A DNA stretch of 35,992 bases from Acidobacteriota bacterium (lineage in GTDB: Bacteria > Acidobacteriota > Blastocatellia > Pyrinomonadales > Pyrinomonadaceae). Below the pieces are notes generated by a model. The model was not told the origin of the DNA. It worked only from the letters and a program-made list of their open reading frames with translations, and did no database searches. Below are positions 34,926 to 35,992 of the stretch, piece after piece. Within the stretch, counting starts at the first letter, position 1; each line of letters begins with the position of its first letter. Position numbers and translations under genes: made by a program. Where the stretch lies: assembly GCA_024640445.1 (NCBI GenBank), contig JAHEEZ010000003.1:1-35992 (forward strand), given 5' to 3'.

Positions 34926-35804
34926 TCAAGATTTTTGCCGAATATTTTCCCGAAACTGCTGATAATGCTTGAGAACCGCCTCCGGAGCCTCGAAATGCGG
35001 AAAATGTCCGATTCCGTCCAACTCGATTATGTCTTTCTGCTCCGGGATCAATTCCCGAAACCTTTTCACGAGGTGTCTTCCCGACACCGGGTCGTCCAGT
35101 CCGTTGATAAACCGGAAAGGAAAATCCATCGACCGAAGAGCTTTCAGCCAGCGTTCGCGGAACACTGTCCGCTCGCGCATATACTGGATCAGCTTGTGCG
35201 CGATCTTCTTGCCGTTGTTATACCGAAAGAGCGCTATGAAATTCGTTAGTTCATCAGATGTTGGCCGCGTGCCGGAAGCGAACACCGAAGCAAGGCTCTT
35301 AGCGAATTGTGAGTCCGGGATAAGCCTTCCAAACAAAGGTCCGACCGGTCCTATGAGCAGTTTCTGAGCGAGAATCGGCCTGTGGGTCTCGGGAAAGAGC
35401 GCCCCGTTCATAAAGCAAAGACTTTTGATCTCGAATCCCAGCCCGCGTTCCTCCCTTCGCGCAAGGATCTCCTGGATAATCGTGTTCCCGTAATCGTGCG
35501 AGAGAACATGCAAAGAATCGACACCAAGCCGCTTCAGCACCTCCTCCAGAATGTCGGCCTGCGCGGCCGTCGTGTAATCGAATTCCGGCGGTTTGTCCGA
35601 GAAGCCGTAGCCGATCATGTCGAACGCGATAAGCGACGATCGATCTGAAAGCCCGTTCCATACCTTGTGGTAATCGAAAGACGACGTCGGGAATCCGTGC
35701 AGGCAGAGAAGCGTCTCAGTACCGCCGTCCTGCTGCACCACAAATATTTCTTTGCCGGCGATATCCAGTGTTCTTCCTCTGCCCTTCCAGTCTGCCGCTT
35801 GCAT
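34926..35804 (-). CDS. Alpha/beta hydrolase (haloalkane dehalogenase/epoxide hydrolase-like); start MQAADWKGRGRTL
   Basis: TLLCLHGFPTSSFDYHKVW, DMIGYGFSDKP, LHVLSHDYGNTIIQEIL, INGLDDPVSG, DGIGHFPHFEAPEAV; AAGGA before ATG at 35804. Confidence 0.9.
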   Translation of the reverse strand: MQAADWKGRGRTLDIAGKEIFVVQQDGGTETLLCLHGFPTSSFDYHKVWNGLSDRSSLIAFDMIGYGFSDKPPEFDYTTAAQADILEEVLKRLGVDSLHVLSHDYGNTIIQEILARREERGLGFEIKSLCFMNGALFPETHRPILAQKLLIGPVGPLFGRLIPDSQFAKSLASVFASGTRPTSDELTNFIALFRYNNGKKIAHKLIQYMRERTVFRERWLKALRSMDFPFRFINGLDDPVSGRHLVKRFRELIPEQKDIIELDGIGHFPHFEAPEAVLKHYQQFRENIRQKS

Positions 35805-35894
35805 TGTTTTCCTTTTCTCCCGGGTCCTCGGATGGTAGATTTCTAAAACAAATATATCGTTAAGCACCAAAAATGAGTAAGCGGGGAGATATCT

Positions 35895-35992
35895 ATGCGT
35901 TGGAGAGAACAAAGGCGAAGCAGTAACGTCGAAGACAGGCGCGGGATGAGCGCGGGGAAAGGGATAGCCATTGGTGGCGGAGGGCTGGGGGT
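35895..35992 (+). CDS. N-terminus of a neutral zinc metallopeptidase (YpfJ-like), truncated by the window edge
   Basis: MRWREQRRSSNVEDRRGMSAGKGIAIGGGGLG matches the characteristic N-terminus of the family. Confidence 0.75.
   Translation, partial: MRWREQRRSSNVEDRRGMSAGKGIAIGGGGLG

Overview
This is a roughly 36 kb chromosomal window, mostly housekeeping genes. Gene content (CarD, split F-type ATP synthase locus, SPFH/zinc-ribbon protein, LEA-like protein) suggests an Acidobacteriota-like genome, but that assignment is an inference. I support about 31 genes. They include an M28 peptidase, topA, dprA, a tRNA-Sec (UCA anticodon, encoded CCA), an ATP synthase b'-b-delta-alpha-gamma block, an SPFH/triple zinc-ribbon protein, Trm112-like, GT9, two tandem SLC13-type permeases, an Nfu-type Fe-S protein, a GAF/acidic-linker protein, an Slt-type lytic transglycosylase, Ppx/GppA-HD, CBS, SixA, PhoB/PhoR-like two-component genes, CarD, QueF, an MFS transporter, YacG, an M50-like protease, HU, an alpha/beta hydrolase, and the start of a YpfJ-like zinc metallopeptidase at the right edge. 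I see no transposase, prophage, CRISPR array or recognisable defence system. The most interesting signals are non-coding: (i) a paired hairpin repeat family (GTTTAGCC-[CCRTTYAYGGG]) at two loci about 33 kb apart, with compensatory stem changes; (ii) tRNA-Sec with no obvious selenoprotein nearby; (iii) a palindrome at the predicted start site of the atp operon; (iv) mutually exclusive leader stems before a small membrane protein, and an 18-codon leader-like ORF before the SLC13 pair; (v) a phased TTAACA array before phoB; (vi) a heptamer tandem repeat abutting an apparently leaderless yacG promoter. All assignments are by eye; no database search was run.
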